From CBDCCT01 sp965214995 (GTDB lineage Bacteria; Deinococcota; Deinococci; Deinococcales; Trueperaceae): a DNA stretch of 64,000 nucleotides. The stretch spans positions 2,728,001-2,792,000 of the forward strand of contig CBDCCT010000002.1 of assembly GCA_965214995.1 (NCBI GenBank), given 5' to 3'. A program made the translations under genes and the position numbers. How positions within the stretch are numbered: position 1 is the stretch's first letter; each line of letters starts with the position of its first letter. The notes below the pieces were generated by a model. That model ran no database searches, was not told where the DNA came from, and was given only the letters and a program-made list of their open reading frames with translations. This document shows positions 34,287-42,597 of the stretch, piece by piece.

Positions 34287-35537
34287 GTGACCGTAACCGA
34301 GATGCACGTGACCCCCATCGCCCTGAGCGACCCGCCGCTCCTCAACGCCGCGGGCCTGCACGCGCCTTACGCGCTGCGCACCGTGGTCGAGCTCGTCACC
34401 GACAACGGTCTTTATGGTTTGGGGGAAATCCCCGGCGGGGCCGCTGTAACCGAGAGTCTTAACGCCTGCCGGGAGGGCATCATCGGCCACGACCCTTTTC
34501 AGCTCAACGCGCTCGAGCTGACCCTAGAACCGTTGAAAAAGAAAGGCGCTCGGCACTTCGCCCGCGTCTCCAGCGCCCTCGAGGTCGCCTGCTTCGACCT
34601 GATAGGCAAGGCGACGGGGAGGCCCGTGGTGGACCTCTTAGGCGGCAGGGCGCGCGACCGGGTCGAGTTTTCGGCCTATCTCTTTTTCAAGTATGGAGGC
34701 GCGGGCGGCGCGTTGGGCTTTGACGTAGACCCACAAGCAAACGGTTGGCCTGCCGCTAGGCAAGCAGAAGCGCTCGACGCTCCCGGCATCGTCGCGCAGG
34801 CCAAAGCCATGTGTGGCGCCTACGGCTTCAAGTCGCTCAAACTCAAAGGCGGCGCGCTCGAGCCTGAACGAGAAGTGGAAGCCATGTTCGCCTTGCGAGA
34901 AGCTTTTCCCGATGCGCCCTTGCGCCTAGACCCGAACGCGGTTTGGTCCTATGAGACGGCGCTCCGTTGGGGCCGGGAGTTGGCGGGGGTGCTCGAGTAT
35001 TACGAAGACCCCGTGCGGGGTCAGGCGGCGATGGCAAAGCTGCGGCAAGCCTTGAATATCCCCCTCGCCACCAACATGTGTACTACCTCGTTTGATGACC
35101 TGCCCGGGGCGCTCGAGCTGGGTTCCGAAGACATCATCTTAAGCGACCACCACATGTGGGGCGGTCTGCGCGCCACGGTGCAGCTCGGGCGCATCTGCCA
35201 GACCTTTGGGCGCGGGCTGTCGATGCACTCGAACTCCCACGCGGGCATTTCATTGGCGGCGATGACCCACGTCGCGGCGGCGCTGCCGCACTTGAGCCAC
35301 GCCTGCGATACTCACTATCCGTGGCAATCCGAGGAGGTCGTGACCAAAGGACGTTTTGAATTCGAGGACAGCGCGCTTCAAGTTCCCGAGGGGCCGGGCC
35401 TGGGCGTCGAACTCGACCGCGAGGCGCTATCCAGGCTTCATGAGCGCTACTTAGAGTGCGGCCTTAAAGAGCGCGACGACGAACTGGCGATGCGGGCCAA
35501 AAGGCCGGGGTGGAAGTTCGAGCAGGTTCGCTGGTGA
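34287..35537 (+). CDS. gudD: Glucarate dehydratase family enzyme (enolase superfamily)
   Basis: A 416-residue enzyme predicted to dehydrate D-glucarate (and possibly other aldarates) to 5-keto-4-deoxy-glucarate. Catalytic and metal positions are visible: KLKGG (base K), LRLDPNAVW, YYEDPV, ATNMCTTSFDDLP, LSDHHMWGG and MHSNSHAGIS (base H). The TNMCTTSFDDL and SDHHMWGGLRATV blocks are characteristic of GudD among enolase-superfamily members. GTG start with AAAGGATA upstream. It fits downstream of the uronate dehydrogenase at 40817 in an oxidative hexuronate route. Confidence 0.88.
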   Translation: MTVTEMHVTPIALSDPPLLNAAGLHAPYALRTVVELVTDNGLYGLGEIPGGAAVTESLNACREGIIGHDPFQLNALELTLEPLKKKGARHFARVSSALEVACFDLIGKATGRPVVDLLGGRARDRVEFSAYLFFKYGGAGGALGFDVDPQANGWPAARQAEALDAPGIVAQAKAMCGAYGFKSLKLKGGALEPEREVEAMFALREAFPDAPLRLDPNAVWSYETALRWGRELAGVLEYYEDPVRGQAAMAKLRQALNIPLATNMCTTSFDDLPGALELGSEDIILSDHHMWGGLRATVQLGRICQTFGRGLSMHSNSHAGISLAAMTHVAAALPHLSHACDTHYPWQSEEVVTKGRFEFEDSALQVPEGPGLGVELDREALSRLHERYLECGLKERDDELAMRAKRPGWKFEQVRW

Positions 35538-35565
35538 GTAGGGGGTCTCGAGTTAACAGTTTGTG

Positions 35566-35591
35566 GCTCACCCGCGAAACGCGGCGTGAGC
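35566..35591. repeat. Strong hairpin after gudD
   Basis: GCTCAC + CCGCG arms pair with CGCGG + GTGAGC around an AAA loop, with one bulged C. No T-run follows in either direction close by. It could end the gudD transcript in a factor-dependent way, or be part of the arr flanking DNA. Confidence 0.45.
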
Positions 35592-35667
35592 GGTAGAGTG
35601 AGGCAAGTAAGTGCTGGTGATTGAGTGAAGCAAGACGGTAGAGCGTTTCGTCGGCGTGCAGCCGCGG

Positions 35668-35678
35668 GTTACACCGCC
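35668..35678. repeat. Left copy of 11-bp inverted repeat flanking arr
   Basis: GTTACACCGCC here is the exact reverse complement of GGCGGTGTAAC at 36133-36143, on the far side of the arr gene. Confidence 0.6.
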
Positions 35679-35694
35679 GCTGCATAACCCCGAC

Positions 35695-36174
35695 TCAGTC
35701 GTCGATTGCCTCGATGCCTAGCCGCTTGAGCTGCTCGAGGTGGTCCTTCATGGCTTTGAGCTGTTCGGGCGAGTGCCCCTGCCACTCCGTGACTTCGCCC
35801 GTGACCCGGAGCGGGTCCCGAGTGCGGTAGGACTTCGTGGGGTTGCCCGGGTACCGCTTGTCCGTCAGGTTCGGGTCGTCTTTGAATGAGCCGGTCGGTT
35901 CCACCACGTAGATCCGACCGGGGCCGTATCCGACCGCCAACTCGGCTCCCCAGGTAGCCGCGTCCAGGGTGGCGGCGAAGTAGACGTAGGCCGCCTTCTT
36001 CCTCTTCCCGTAATTCGAGTTATAGCCGGGCCCGATCAGCTCCCCCGGCTTCAGGTCGGCCTTTGTGCCGTGGTAGAACAGCTGCGCTGTCGGGTTGTCG
36101 TTGGGTGTTATCGGCTCGCTCCTCGCTCGTGAGGCGGTGTAACTATGGTTATACCGCAGGCTGCGGTATAACAC
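35695..36174 (-). CDS. arr: Rifamycin ADP-ribosyltransferase, Arr family
   Basis: Arr transfers ADP-ribose from NAD to the C23 hydroxyl of rifamycins, causing resistance. The product has the family core almost end to end: FYHGTKADLKPGELIGPGYNSNYG, YVYFAATLDAATWGAELA, GRIYVVEPTG, DDPNLTDK and GNPTKSYRTRDPLRVTGEV. The first ~17 codons, from a GTG at 36174, fall in a near-perfect palindrome and do not look like an Arr N-terminus. The native start may have been replaced. No internal ATG or GTG precedes FYHG. Flanking inverted repeats suggest it arrived as a unit. Function in resistance is plausible but untested. Confidence 0.85.
   Translation of the reverse strand: MLYRSLRYNHSYTASRARSEPITPNDNPTAQLFYHGTKADLKPGELIGPGYNSNYGKRKKAAYVYFAATLDAATWGAELAVGYGPGRIYVVEPTGSFKDDPNLTDKRYPGNPTKSYRTRDPLRVTGEVTEWQGHSPEQLKAMKDHLEQLKRLGIEAIDD
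36133..36143. repeat. Right copy of 11-bp inverted repeat flanking arr
   Basis: GGCGGTGTAAC, exact inverted partner of 35668-35678. Confidence 0.6.
36148..36172. repeat. 25-base perfect palindrome at the 5' end of arr
   Basis: Arms GTTATACCGCAG and CTGCGGTATAAC around a single G. It overlaps the only start codon available to the arr frame. It could sequester the ribosome start or bind a regulator, or be an insertion footprint. Confidence 0.65.
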
Positions 36175-36284
36175 TCCAGAAACATACGTAAATTACCGCA
36201 TATCGTGAAGTTTCTGTGAGCAGATGAGAGCTGCTGTGGGTTTCTCAAAAGGCGATTCTCCTTTTCTTAACAAGCTCAGAAGGG

Positions 36285-37022
36285 CTAGCCGTATTGCTCC
36301 TTTTTCCACGCCTCATACTCCTCTTGCGCCTCCGCCGACAGCGGATAATACTTGCGCAAGTCACCCCCCTCGGCCAGCTTCATGCGCGCGAACTCCTCCC
36401 ACTCGACATGCTCGCTCGCTTTCTTAAGCAGCTCCGGGGCCAGAGAAATGGGCACGACTGTCACGCCGTCGTCGTCGGCGACGATGATGTCCCCCGGCAT
36501 CACGAGCGTACCTGAGCAGGCGACGGGCACGTTTACGGCGTAGGGGAAAATCTCGGTCTGGGTGTGGTAGTTGGGCGTGGTGCCTTTGAGCCATAGCCCG
36601 AGGCCCAAATCTTTCGCCTTCGGGTAGTCGCGGATGCAGCCGTCGATGACCACGCCGACGCCGCCCTTGCCCTTGAAGTAGGTCAGCATCATCTCGCCGA
36701 ACACGCCGCTCGTCAGGCTGCCGCGCGCGTCCACCACCACCACGTCGCCGGGTTGTGTGTGGTAGAGCACGTGGCGGTGAAGTTGTTTCTCGGGGTCGTC
36801 GTATTCCTCTTGCTGATACTGGTCCTCGCGCAGCGGCATGAATTGCAAGGTCAGGGCCGGACCGACGACGGACGCGCCGGGGCTGCGAGGGGTCGGCCCC
36901 TGGATATGGGCGTTACGGATGCCCAAACGGTTGAGTTCGGCGCTCGCGGTGGCGCTGCCGATGTCGCGTAGCCCCTCGATAAGCTCCTTGGCTGGACGTT
37001 CGATGTCAGATGTCTGAACCAT
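36285..37022 (-). CDS. RraA-family aldolase/decarboxylase-like protein
   Basis: A 245-residue RraA/HMG-aldolase family protein. The open frame extends to 37145, but the real start is MVQTSDIERP at 37022, preceded by GAGAGGAC. Family motifs are GDVVVVDARGSLTSGVFGEMM, GVVIDGCIRDYPKAKDLG (the G-x-x-R-D active-site strand) and VMPGDIIVADDDGVTVVP. Family members cleave 4-hydroxy-4-methyl-2-oxoglutarate or decarboxylate oxaloacetate; the RNase E inhibitor RraA shares the fold. In this locus an aldolase acting on keto-deoxy-sugar acids is the better guess. Confidence 0.85.
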   Translation of the reverse strand: MVQTSDIERPAKELIEGLRDIGSATASAELNRLGIRNAHIQGPTPRSPGASVVGPALTLQFMPLREDQYQQEEYDDPEKQLHRHVLYHTQPGDVVVVDARGSLTSGVFGEMMLTYFKGKGGVGVVIDGCIRDYPKAKDLGLGLWLKGTTPNYHTQTEIFPYAVNVPVACSGTLVMPGDIIVADDDGVTVVPISLAPELLKKASEHVEWEEFARMKLAEGGDLRKYYPLSAEAQEEYEAWKKEQYG

Positions 37023-37134
37023 AGCACTGTCCTCTCTCGCTCTGATTTGTCCAAGTATACGACGCGCACTCGTAGGGACTAGCGGTTGCCACGGCCGGGA
37101 ATATGGCATGATTCGGACATCTGGGAGGTGCAGG

Positions 37135-38298
37135 GTGAAAATCACGGACGTTCAGGCGTGTGTGGTCGGCAAACCCGAAGCGCACAGCGGGGGCAGCGTG
37201 TGGACTTTTGTGCGGGTTTACACGGATGAAGGCATCATCGGCACGGGCGAGTGCAATTCGGCGGGGGCGAGCGCTAGCGGCTTTGCGACCAAAGAGAGCG
37301 TGCTGGCCCTAAAGCCGCTGCTCGTCGGTCAGGACCCCACCAACATCGGCCTCTTGTACGAGACGATGCGCCGCAGCGGGCGCTACGGCGGCACCTCGAG
37401 CGCCCCCGTCATCTTTGCGATTACCGGCATCGAGAACGCGCTCTACGACATCGCGGGCAAGGCGCTCGGCGTGCCCGTTTACAAGCTTTTGGGCGGCAAG
37501 TTCCGCGACCGCTTAAGGCTCTACGCCGACTGTCACGCGGGCGCGTCGAACGAGCCCCAAGCCTATGCGGACAAGGCGCTCGAGGTTATCAGCGAGGGCT
37601 ACAGCGCGGTCAAGTTCGACGTGGACGGTATGGGCGTCGGCAAGCTCGACCCGTTTAATTGGACGGTGGGCGCGCGGGAAATGAGCCATGTCCTTAAAGT
37701 CATCGAGACCACCCGCGAGGCCATCGGCTTTGAACACGACCTCGCCATCGACTGTCACGGCCAGTTCGACCTGCCTTCGGCGCTGACGCTCGCCAAAGCC
37801 GTCGAACCCTTGCGCCTGCTGTGGTTGGAAGAGCCCGTGCCCGCCGAGAACGTGGACGTTTTGGCGCAGATTGCGGCCTCGAGCAGCACGGTCGTCTGCA
37901 CAGGTGAAAACCAGTACACCCGCTTTGAATTTATCGAGCTGTTGCAGCGGGGCGCGGCGCAAGTTATCATGCCCGACCTTGCCAAAGCCGGGGGCATCAT
38001 GGAGGGCAAACGCATCGCCGAGTTGGCCGACACCTTTTACGTGCCCATAGCGCCCCACAACGTGTCCTCGCCTTTGGGCATGATGGCGGCCTGTCACGTG
38101 ATGGCGGCGGTGCCGAACTTTTTGCTGCTCGAATATCACGCCCGCGAGGTGAGCTGGTGGGAAGATTTATGCGACGGCGACAAGCCCTTTATAAAGGACG
38201 GCTTTATGCGCGTGTCCGAGCGGCCCGGCATCGGGGTGGAATTAAACGATGAGGTCGCTAGGTCGCTGCTGTGGAAGGGGGATACTTACTTTGATTAG
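37135..38298 (+). CDS. Enolase-superfamily sugar-acid dehydratase (mandelate racemase group)
   Basis: A 387-residue enzyme. The start chosen is the GTG at 37135 (VKITDVQACVVG) with GGGAGG 7-8 bases upstream. An ATG at 37108 would add an unlikely tail. Active-site strands are KFDVDGMG (K-x-D), DCHGQFD, WLEEPVP, CTGENQYTR, PDLAKAGG and IAPHNVSSPLG. D, E, E metal ligands plus a C-terminal histidine fit a dehydratase or racemase of acid sugars. The exact substrate cannot be read from the motifs. Divergent from the RraA gene with a shared 112-base promoter region. Confidence 0.85.
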   Translation: MKITDVQACVVGKPEAHSGGSVWTFVRVYTDEGIIGTGECNSAGASASGFATKESVLALKPLLVGQDPTNIGLLYETMRRSGRYGGTSSAPVIFAITGIENALYDIAGKALGVPVYKLLGGKFRDRLRLYADCHAGASNEPQAYADKALEVISEGYSAVKFDVDGMGVGKLDPFNWTVGAREMSHVLKVIETTREAIGFEHDLAIDCHGQFDLPSALTLAKAVEPLRLLWLEEPVPAENVDVLAQIAASSSTVVCTGENQYTRFEFIELLQRGAAQVIMPDLAKAGGIMEGKRIAELADTFYVPIAPHNVSSPLGMMAACHVMAAVPNFLLLEYHAREVSWWEDLCDGDKPFIKDGFMRVSERPGIGVELNDEVARSLLWKGDTYFD

Positions 38299-38376
38299 AG
38301 TGAGCTTGATCTATGAACGAAGCCGCAAGCGCCTAATGATGCTTTAAGGAGGAGGGTACGCGAACATGTTGCGCCT

Positions 38377-38799
38377 TTAATTCGAGCGTGGATGCAAACC
38401 AAGCTTTGCAACCCCTTCAAAATCTTGAGCATTAAAGGTCACAAGGGTGATGTTGTGAACCAAGGCAGTTGCGGCGATAATAGCGTCAGGAACGAGTATA
38501 AGCTTGTTTGACGCTTTGGCGCGAAAAATAATCTCCCCCGCTTTGTCGGCAATAGCCGTGTCTAAGTCGAGGTTGACAAAACGCGAAAGCAGTTTTTGAG
38601 TGGTGACTTGTTCGTCCTTATGAGCCCCTGCTTTAACTTCAAGTTTTGTCACCGTTGAAATACAGAGACGATTGGTTTTGCCTAAGCTTCGCAACGACTG
38701 CACCGCCGTTTCTTGCCCCCGCAAGTGGCGTATGAGCAAGCCTGTATCGAGCAGATAACGCAAAACTCCTAGCCCCAATGGCGAGTGTCTTTCAGCCAC
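38377..38799 (-). CDS. vapC: VapC-type PIN-domain toxin
   Basis: A 140-residue (or about 128 if a TTG after TAGGAG is used) PIN ribonuclease. The acidic residues of the active site are D18 in YLLDTGLLI, E54 in STVTKLEVKAG and D104 in LVPDAIIAATA, with D122 in VTFNAQDF. Family toxins cut tRNA or rRNA. The annotated GTG start overlaps the antitoxin gene by 31 bases. With the antitoxin it forms a compact toxin-antitoxin pair on the edge of the AT-rich region. Confidence 0.85.
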   Translation of the reverse strand: MAERHSPLGLGVLRYLLDTGLLIRHLRGQETAVQSLRSLGKTNRLCISTVTKLEVKAGAHKDEQVTTQKLLSRFVNLDLDTAIADKAGEIIFRAKASNKLILVPDAIIAATALVHNITLVTFNAQDFEGVAKLGLHPRSN

Positions 38800-39017
38800 T
38801 GATCGGTGCTCGCGTCATCTTGCAGCGTCGGGTGGTTTTCCAACGACCATGAACCCGCCGCTTCTTCCAGGGCTGAACCTTGTTCGATAAGGTCGAGCTG
38901 TTCTTCGATGGCTTCGGCTATAAAAAGACTGCGCTTACGGTTGGGCACGGTTTTGTTTAAACGCTTGAGCAGCCCTTTGGGTAGGGTAATGGTAGCTTTT
39001 CGATGTTCTAAAGACAT
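38769..39017 (-). CDS. Antitoxin of the VapBC pair, ribbon-helix-helix type
   Basis: An 82-residue protein with a CopG/RHH-like start (KATITLPKGLLKRLNKTVPNRKRSLFIAEAIEEQLDLIEQ). The acidic C-terminal tail (TLQDDASTDQWLKDTRHWG) should wrap the PIN toxin. A GGAGGTCCAG ribosome binding site lies upstream. It precedes and overlaps the toxin gene, the usual order. The RHH domain predicts autoregulation of the pair. Confidence 0.8.
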   Translation of the reverse strand: MSLEHRKATITLPKGLLKRLNKTVPNRKRSLFIAEAIEEQLDLIEQGSALEEAAGSWSLENHPTLQDDASTDQWLKDTRHWG

Positions 39018-39358
39018 CTAGCTGGACCTCCTGTTAGGCGTCTAATTTATCATGGACTAGGGCAGAGGTGGTAAAAGCACAACGGCTCAAGCTCAGGGGC
39101 GCAGAATAACAAAAAGTATAATTTGCTATATCCTAAGTCTACTCCAGAAATTCAACAGAACGATTCTGCGTCCCTTGTAGCGCCTAGTTATAGCATGTAT
39201 TTAGGAAAGTCACAAAATGCAAGAGCGCTGTACACGCTTCAATCACACTGGTGAGTTAATGGGATTCGCTGAAAGTCCCGCACTGGCAGGAAAAAACACG
39301 GTATTTAATCTAATGTGAGATTTTGTGTATTGGACAATTGATACATATGTAGGCTCTC
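39018..39358. other. 341-base AT-rich intergenic region
   Basis: No ORF I can support. It separates the divergent VapBC pair and the AT-rich module. TTGTGT, 17 bases, then TATGTA (ending about 39351) lies 7 bases before the ATG at 39359 and is a candidate promoter. Confidence 0.4.
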
Positions 39359-39982
39359 ATGTATAATGCGTTGCTTGTGTCACGAAAGTGGGTGTATTTA
39401 ATGTCGGGAAGTCAGTCTTACAAAATTTCAATAGAGGGTTTTGGTCTGTCGCTTGAGCGAGAAGTTCCACAAGATATTGGTGAAAAGGTTGTTGTATTAT
39501 TGCTGACAGGGCAATCAACTGAAGTAACTTCTAGACAAGATAATAAAAATTCGAATTCAGAAGCATCAAACCCTTTTCAGGAGGAGAGTAAAGCAAATCC
39601 ATCACAGGACTCAAACATTTCTGTGCGTGAGTATCTTGACAATAATAATGCAAAGAGGGTTCCTGACAAAGTCACTACAATAGGTGATTATTTGCGAATT
39701 CATAGCAACCAAGCAGATTTTGACAGAAGTGACTTAGTTACCCAACTTGAAAATGCGGCTGAACGTGTGCCAAGAAATCTCGCTAGAGATATTAAGTGGG
39801 CAATGAAAGCTGGTTGGATTGCTCCACGAAATGGTATGCAAGACCGTTATTATGTAACAAACAGTGGTCAAAATGCTGTATCTGAGAAGTTTTCCAAAGA
39901 AGTGGTACAGAAAACTAGAGGTATGGCATCGGGTGGAAAAAAGCAAGCTAAAAAAGATGGTGTTGATGAACAAATCAATTAA
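39359..39982 (+). CDS. Hypothetical protein with C-terminal winged-helix-like domain, AT-rich module gene 1
   Basis: A 207-residue protein, or 193 if it starts at the ATG at 39401 (MSGSQSYKISIEGFG), which better matches similar N-termini I recall. Layout: a small N-terminal beta unit (KISIEGFGLSLEREVPQDIGEKVVVLLL), a Ser/Asn-rich linker (about 55-95), and a domain TIGDYLRIHSNQADFDRSDLV...VPRNLARDIKWAMKAGWIA...YYVTNSGQNAV. The last resembles a wHTH domain found in many small proteins of mobile defence islands. It ends in a basic tail (GGKKQAKKDG). Base composition and codon use are far more AT-rich than the surroundings. It overlaps the next gene by 17 bases. Function unknown. Confidence 0.6.
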   Translation: MYNALLVSRKWVYLMSGSQSYKISIEGFGLSLEREVPQDIGEKVVVLLLTGQSTEVTSRQDNKNSNSEASNPFQEESKANPSQDSNISVREYLDNNNAKRVPDKVTTIGDYLRIHSNQADFDRSDLVTQLENAAERVPRNLARDIKWAMKAGWIAPRNGMQDRYYVTNSGQNAVSEKFSKEVVQKTRGMASGGKKQAKKDGVDEQIN

Positions 39983-40679
39983 TCCGAGTGAGTTTACGAG
40001 TTGCTTCGAAAGAGCGCTGTGCATACTACATAACTGGCAAATCGACTCAAGTAATGAACCTTGGTTGACCGCGGCAGAAATTTCGAAAAGGCTTCGTGAA
40101 GTTTGGGGGCTTAGCTGTCATTGGCGAACCATCAGTACAGAACTCGACAAAGATAAGACTTTGGTAGCTAGAAGAAAACGTAACCATAGATGGCAATATT
40201 TCATTTTAGAAAAGGGTAAGGAGATCGTAGGGAGAACAGAGAATCTAGTTACATTAATTGACCCTAAAAATGCCGTACAACACACAAGTACGTTACATGA
40301 CCATCTCGAAACATTAGAGGGCAGAATCCATATTTGCGACCCTTATCTTGACTCCTCAACGCTAGAGCATTTGGATTCGTGTTCAAAGGATACTGAGATA
40401 TTACTCTTGACACACAACATTCAAGATACAGGCAGATTGCGACAACTTATCTTGGCTTATCCTGCTACTGGAAAAAGAATCGAGGTCAAAAAAACTCAAA
40501 AAGCAACCTTGCATGACCGTTACATCATTGATAAGAAAAACATGTTTGTTTTAGGAACTAGCCTCAACGGATATGGTAAAAAAGAGTGTTTCGTAATTAA
40601 AGTTGGTCAGGACATTAGAAAACTAACGCTTGATAGTTTTAAGGGACATTGGGATAAAGCCCTAGTTTGGCCTCAGTAG
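39966..40679 (+). CDS. Winged-helix + phospholipase-D-like nuclease protein, AT-rich module gene 2
   Basis: A 237-residue protein. The start is the ATG at 39966 (MNKSINPSEF); the open frame before it overlaps gene 1. The N-terminal half (about 10-90) is a probable winged helix (WLTAAEISKRLREVWGLSCHWRTISTEL...RWQYFILEKGKEIV). The C-terminal half looks like one PLD domain: ICDPYLDSSTLEHL at 123-136, then HDRYIID at 183-189 in place of HxKxxxxD, and GTSLNGYG at 197-204. A single PLD domain would act as a dimer. The HDRY variant is known from PLD-fold proteins of defence islands. With gene 1 it may form a DNA- or RNA-targeting defence unit (inference). Confidence 0.65.
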   Translation: MNKSINPSEFTSCFERALCILHNWQIDSSNEPWLTAAEISKRLREVWGLSCHWRTISTELDKDKTLVARRKRNHRWQYFILEKGKEIVGRTENLVTLIDPKNAVQHTSTLHDHLETLEGRIHICDPYLDSSTLEHLDSCSKDTEILLLTHNIQDTGRLRQLILAYPATGKRIEVKKTQKATLHDRYIIDKKNMFVLGTSLNGYGKKECFVIKVGQDIRKLTLDSFKGHWDKALVWPQ

Positions 40680-40816
40680 AGTGCTATAACTACTGATTAT
40701 CAGACATCAGTCCGATAATACCCCGAGCGGGGTGAAAGTGGGACTTGGGATGAGCATTATTCACTTCTTGCGCGTGGTTCTGAGGGCTTTTCATGGTCTG
40801 CTCTTTACGTCTCGTT

Positions 40817-41569
40817 TCAGAACTCCTCCGGCTCGAGCTTGCCCGCCAGCACGTAAGCGTCGTCTTCGGGCGCGTAGCCCGTCCGCTCCCTCGTATCGCT
40901 GATGTCCAAGCGTTTCCAGAAGTTGTCCGAGACGCCGTGGAAGACGCCGAAGGGGAGGCTCGAGGCCAAACAGCTCTCGAACAGCCTAACGAGGTCGCGG
41001 TGGGTGATAGCCATTTGCAAGAGGTCGTTTTTCGCATCCGTCATCAGCTTTTCCCCGTCGTGCGGCGTCACCCAGCCGAGGCGCAGGCAGTGGACCGCCA
41101 TCCCCTTCTGGTCGGCGTAAAAGCGGCCCAACGCCTCGCCCCAGGCTTTGCTCGCCCCGTAGAGGTTGGCGGGCGCGACCGGCATTGAGGTATTGATTTG
41201 CAAGTCGGGCGGATAGCCGTTCACTGCGTTGATGCTGCTGGCGAACAGGACGCGCCCGCAACCCGCCCCGTGCGCCGCCTCAAAGACGTTGTAAGTGCCG
41301 ACGATGTTGTTGGGCAAGAGGCTCTCCCAGGGCGCGGTGGTGCGGATGTCCGCCGCCAAGTGGATGACGGTGTGAACGCCGGGGTGAGCGCTGAACACAC
41401 GCTTCACCGCCTCAAAGTCTGAGATGTCGGCTGAGACATAAGGCAGGTCGGCGGAGGGAGAAGCCTCCGACTTGTCGGTCAGAACCAGCGCGTAACGGTC
41501 TCGCAGGTGCTCGGTCAAAAGCCGCCCGATGGTCCCGGCGGCCCCGGTGATGAGGAGTTTTTCTTTCAC
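40817..41569 (-). CDS. udh: Uronate dehydrogenase-like NAD-dependent SDR
   Basis: A 250-residue extended SDR. It has GAAGTIG at 9-15, HLAADIRTTAPWESLLPNNIVGTYNVFEAA and the catalytic YGASKAWGE (Y-x3-K). The closest functional family is uronate dehydrogenase, which oxidises glucuronate or galacturonate to the aldarolactone, with the recognisable block RLGWVTPHDGEK. Its product would feed the glucarate dehydratase at 34287. The start overlaps the stop of the mannonate dehydratase gene (41566-41569), so both are translated from one mRNA. Confidence 0.8.
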   Translation of the reverse strand: MKEKLLITGAAGTIGRLLTEHLRDRYALVLTDKSEASPSADLPYVSADISDFEAVKRVFSAHPGVHTVIHLAADIRTTAPWESLLPNNIVGTYNVFEAAHGAGCGRVLFASSINAVNGYPPDLQINTSMPVAPANLYGASKAWGEALGRFYADQKGMAVHCLRLGWVTPHDGEKLMTDAKNDLLQMAITHRDLVRLFESCLASSLPFGVFHGVSDNFWKRLDISDTRERTGYAPEDDAYVLAGKLEPEEF

Positions 41570-42579
41570 GCCGCGCGCTCTTCGCTGTAAACGGCTTCAC
41601 GCAGGCCCTTGATGTAGCCGACCGCGAACAGCCGCCCGAGGGCCGAGTAGCCCGCGCTTAAGTTGCTGTCGCCCGCCATCGTCGGCACGTGGTCGGGGCG
41701 CAGCACGCCGCCGAAGCCGATGTCGCGGTAGGCGCGCAGGCACGCGGCCATGTCGGTCTGCCCTTCGTCGTGAAAGGTCTCGACGAAGTTTTCGGGCGTG
41801 CCCCTCACGTCGCGGAAATGCACGAAGAAAATCTTCTCCCCGAAGTGCCGGATAACGCCGGGCACGTCACCCGTCATCAGGGTGAAGTTGCCCTGGCACA
41901 GCGCGACGCCGTTCACCGGGCTGGGGACGAGGTCTAAGAGCCGCTCGAAGTTCTCTACGCTGCGCATGATGCGGCCCAGGCCGCGGATGGGCGAGAGCGG
42001 CGGGTCGTCCGGGTGCATGGCGAGCTTCACGCCCGCCTCTTCGGCCACTGGGACGACGCGCTCGAGAAAATACCTCAAAGTTTCCCAGAGCGCTTCTTCG
42101 CCTACCTCGCCCGCGTCGGTCAAAGGTTCGTTCTGCATCCGCGCGTGGTCGTAACCCGATACCAACGCGCCGCCCCGCGCCGGAACGTCCATTGAGGTGC
42201 GCAGCCAGTTGAATACCGGCATCCACTCGTAGCACCAGACCGACACGCCGAGCTTGCCCAAGTTGCGCAGGAGCGTGCAGACCTGTTCGATTTCTTCGTC
42301 GCGTCCGGGCAGGCCGAGCTTGGCTTTATTTAGAGGCGGGCGGGACTCGAGCACCTCAAACTTGAAACCGCCCGCCTCGTAGCCTTCTTTGAGACGCGTG
42401 AGGGCTTCCAAGCTCCAGGGAAGCTGGGAGGGCTCGAGCCCCCCCGCCCGTTCCGCGTCGGTCGTGCCGGGGTGGACGCCAAAGTCCAGCACGCCGACCA
42501 CATGGTCCACGCCGCACTGCTTGACCATGCGCCATAGGGGAGAGGGGCGGGGCAACAAGAGTTCAGCGATTTGAATCAT
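41566..42579 (-). CDS. uxuA: Mannonate dehydratase (UxuA family)
   Basis: A 337-residue TIM-barrel enzyme that dehydrates D-mannonate to 2-keto-3-deoxygluconate. Motifs: YEWMPVFNWLRT, KLAMHPDDPP, NGVALCQGNFTLM, FFVHFRDVRG, FHDEGQTDM and LRPDHVPTM, matching the metal-binding His/Cys/Asp set of UxuA. AAGGAAG lies 6 bases before the ATG. It is followed by udh with an ATGA overlap. Isomerising (UxuA) and oxidative (Udh) uronate enzymes on one mRNA suggest that more than one uronic acid is handled. Confidence 0.92.
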   Translation of the reverse strand: MIQIAELLLPRPSPLWRMVKQCGVDHVVGVLDFGVHPGTTDAERAGGLEPSQLPWSLEALTRLKEGYEAGGFKFEVLESRPPLNKAKLGLPGRDEEIEQVCTLLRNLGKLGVSVWCYEWMPVFNWLRTSMDVPARGGALVSGYDHARMQNEPLTDAGEVGEEALWETLRYFLERVVPVAEEAGVKLAMHPDDPPLSPIRGLGRIMRSVENFERLLDLVPSPVNGVALCQGNFTLMTGDVPGVIRHFGEKIFFVHFRDVRGTPENFVETFHDEGQTDMAACLRAYRDIGFGGVLRPDHVPTMAGDSNLSAGYSALGRLFAVGYIKGLREAVYSEERAA

Positions 42580-42597
42580 GACTTCCTTTTTGGTGAT

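Noticed and set aside
35566..35690. Possible integron attC site downstream of arr
   Set aside because: A GTTATGC-like box and nested pairing are present, but the paired simple sites and spacing of attC could not be made to fit, and no integrase is seen. Kept only as inverted repeats.
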